A stretch of DNA of 41,809 nt, taken from CAWCFV01 sp963794995. Its GTDB lineage: Bacteria; Actinomycetota; Actinomycetes; JACCUZ01. Position numbers and translations under genes: made by a program. Below are positions 40,691 through 41,809 of the stretch, in pieces (position 1 is the stretch's first letter; the number at the start of each line of letters is the position of its first letter). The notes under the pieces were generated by a model. That model was not told the DNA's origin. It was given only the letters and a program-made list of their open reading frames with translations, and made no database searches. Where the stretch lies: contig CAWCFV010000001.1 in the NCBI GenBank assembly GCA_963794995.1, forward strand, positions 1 through 41,809. Reading direction: 5' to 3'.

Positions 40691-41362
40691 TTACCAACGG
40701 CGGGCCAACCAGCTCGGGGATGCTGCCACGCTCGGCACCGAGGGTGGAGTCGTCGCCGTGACCGGGGTAGAACCAGGTCTCGTCCGGCAGGCGGTCGAAC
40801 ACGTTGCCTCAACTCCGCCGGGCTGTCGAAGCCCGGAGGTTTTCCGGCCGGCCCGCCCGGGAACAGGGCGTCGCCGGTGAACAGGTGGTGGGTGCCGGCC
40901 GGCTCCTCCACCAGCAGGGCCACCGACCCGGGGGTGTGCCCGCGCAGCCCGATGACGGTCACGGACAGCTCGCCGAGGACCACCGTGTCGCCGTCGTCCA
41001 GCGGCTCGTCGGTCCGCGCCGGGATCTGCGCTGCGTCCGCGCGTCCTGCTGCCGTACGCGCCCCGGTGCGCTCCACGACCTCCGCGAGGGCCTGCCAGTG
41101 GTCCCGGTGGCTGTGGGTGGTGACCACCCGCTCCAGCCCGCCGTCGCCCAGGACACCGGCCAGGGTGGCCGCGTCGTCCGCCGCGTCCACCAGCGAGCCG
41201 TCGCCCGCTGGCCACGCACTCGAGCAGGTAGGCGTTGTTCTGCATCGGGCCGACGCAGACCTTGGTCACCCGCAGGCCGCCGGACTCGCGGACCGCAGGC
41301 GGGTCACCGGGCGAGACGTGACCGGTGTAGTCGGGCAGCGGGGCATCGCGGCTGGTCGGCAC
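40691..41362 (-). CDS. Metallo-beta-lactamase-fold hydrolase, glyoxalase II-like (frameshifted)
   Basis: About 225 residues from GTG 41362. VTKVCVGPMQNNAYLLEC start; after a break near 41210, DAADDAATLAGVL and VVTTHSHRDHWQAL with the zinc motif HxHxDH; VIGLRGHTPGSVAL and HHLFTGDALFPGGPAGKP; after a break near 40805, LPDETWFYPGHGDDSTLGAE. A further break near 40720 is needed to reach the ending WLARRW and stop, which matches the ending of the remnant at 39542. Cytoplasmic hydrolase of thioesters such as hydroxyacyl-thiols (family knowledge). Confidence 0.75.
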   Translation of the reverse strand: MPTSRDAPLPDYTGHVSPGDPPAVRESGGLRVTKVCVGPMQNNAYLLECVASGRRLAGGRGGRRGHPGRCPGRRRAGAGGHHPQPPGPLAGPRGGRGAHRGAYGSRTRGRSADPGADRRAAGRRRHGGPRRAVRDRHRAARAHPRVGGPAGGGAGRHPPPVHRRRPVPGRAGRKTSGLRQPGGVEATCSTACRTRPGSTPVTATTPPSVPSVAASPSWLARRW

Positions 41363-41387
41363 CCCGGCACGATACGTCGCGCCTCGG

Positions 41388-41809
41388 TCAGTCCTGGTCG
41401 ACGGCGTCCACGTCGTCGATGCGGTCGGGACCGGGCCGCGCGGCGGCCGGGGCCACCTGGTGCGCGGCCGCCCACCGGCGCAGCGCGGCGCCGCCCGCCA
41501 CGAGCGTGGCGCCGGTGACCACAGCCTGGGTGATCGGCACCGACGGCCCGGTGCGCGGGAGGGTCCCCCCTGCGGTCCCGGACGACCCCGTCTTGGTGCC
41601 GCCGACGGCCACGTCCGGCGTGCCGGACGTGGGGGAGGTTGTGGGGGTGCCGGTCTTGCTCGGCAGCACCTCGACGGAGGGCGACGGCGACGGAGTCGTG
41701 CTCGCGACCCCCGGCGGTGTCGTCTGGGGCGGGGTCGTGGTCTGCGGCGGGGTCGTGGTCTGCGGTGGTGTCGTGGTCTCCGGTGGTGTCGTGGTCTGGG
41801 GCGGCGTCG
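41388..41809 (-). CDS. LPXTG-anchored surface protein, C-terminal part (cut by window edge)
   Basis: The open frame runs off the right end; only the C-terminal 140 residues are seen. They begin with six-residue repeats PP(Q/E)TTT (five in a row), then a T/S/P-rich stalk, then the sorting signal LPRTG, a hydrophobic stretch (ITQAVVTGATLVAGGAALRRW) and an unusually long acidic tail (GPDRIDDVDAVDQD). Sortase would cut between T and G and link it to peptidoglycan. The N-terminal functional domain is outside the window. Confidence 0.7.
   Translation of the reverse strand, partial: TPPQTTTPPETTTPPQTTTPPQTTTPPQTTPPGVASTTPSPSPSVEVLPSKTGTPTTSPTSGTPDVAVGGTKTGSSGTAGGTLPRTGPSVPITQAVVTGATLVAGGAALRRWAAAHQVAPAAARPGPDRIDDVDAVDQD

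Noticed and set aside
1..41809. CRISPR arrays, rRNA, tRNA genes, insertion sequences, integrases or attachment sites
   Set aside because: None was seen: no regularly spaced repeats, no cloverleaf-like stretch, no transposase or recombinase motifs.

Overview
High-GC actinobacterial DNA. The codon use, frequent GTG/TTG starts, 4-nt ATGA/GTGA gene overlaps, Tat signals and an LPRTG sortase tail at the right edge fit a free-living actinomycete. A Nocardioides-like relative is plausible but not proven. About 30 kb (roughly 3.8-34.5 kb) is an exopolysaccharide (EPS) biosynthesis locus. It has all the parts of a Wzx/Wzy-type pathway: a priming phosphoglycosyl transferase, four GT4 and one GT2 glycosyltransferases, a MOP-type flippase, two polymerase/ligase-like membrane proteins and a Wzz-tyrosine kinase. 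It also has UDP-sugar dehydrogenase, 4,6-dehydratase, 4-epimerase and aminotransferase genes, plus decorating enzymes (two GNATs, two NodB deacetylases, two pyruvyl transferases, one sulfotransferase).

The unusual part is at the left and is interleaved with the EPS operon. There are four PqqD-like genes (1-184, 3831-4118, 8724-9023, 14100-14384), two HPr-kinase-C-like P-loop genes (2023-2955, 4115-4984) and one NTP_transf_5-type nucleotidyltransferase (7531-8727). Beside them are four small Tat-exported cysteine-rich proteins: three tandem paralogues with 13-14 Cys (302-1911), and a fourth with a different mature sequence (3192-3533) followed by a 49-residue acidic helical peptide (3550-3699). 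Each of the three tandem genes has its own promoter and a long hairpin terminator. The four promoters share a geometry of inverted repeat, 13 nt, -35, 17-18 nt, -10. Two orphan LuxR-type regulators are co-transcribed with a PqqD-like gene at 14.1-15.7 kb and are the obvious candidate regulators.

Layout: 0-3.7 kb, Cys-rich peptide array with kinase 1. 3.8-13.9 kb, one minus-strand operon in which the PqqD/kinase/nucleotidyltransferase genes are linked by 4-nt overlaps to EPS polymerase, aminotransferase and UDP-sugar dehydrogenase genes. 14.1-15.7 kb, regulators and PqqD. 15.8-19.5 kb, plus-strand glycosyltransferases and priming enzyme. 19.4-25.3 kb, glycosyltransferase, GNAT, ligase-like, epimerase and a secreted beta-helix protein. 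25.6-34.5 kb, pyruvyl transferases, flippase, sulfotransferase, glycosyltransferases, GNAT and deacetylase. 34.5-35.2 kb, a 5'-truncated gene. 35.6-39.3 kb, TerC, a secreted Ig-like protein and a TauE transporter. 39.5-41.8 kb, metallo-beta-lactamase remnant and full copy, DUF5655, cupin and an LPXTG surface protein.

Caution: at least 15 genes carry one or more single-base indels relative to their obvious reading frame, densest at 9.7-13.1 kb. Many are in G/C runs and affect conserved housekeeping-type families. Uncorrected sequencing error is the simplest explanation, so frame-broken genes are listed as CDS over their whole extent with the break positions noted.
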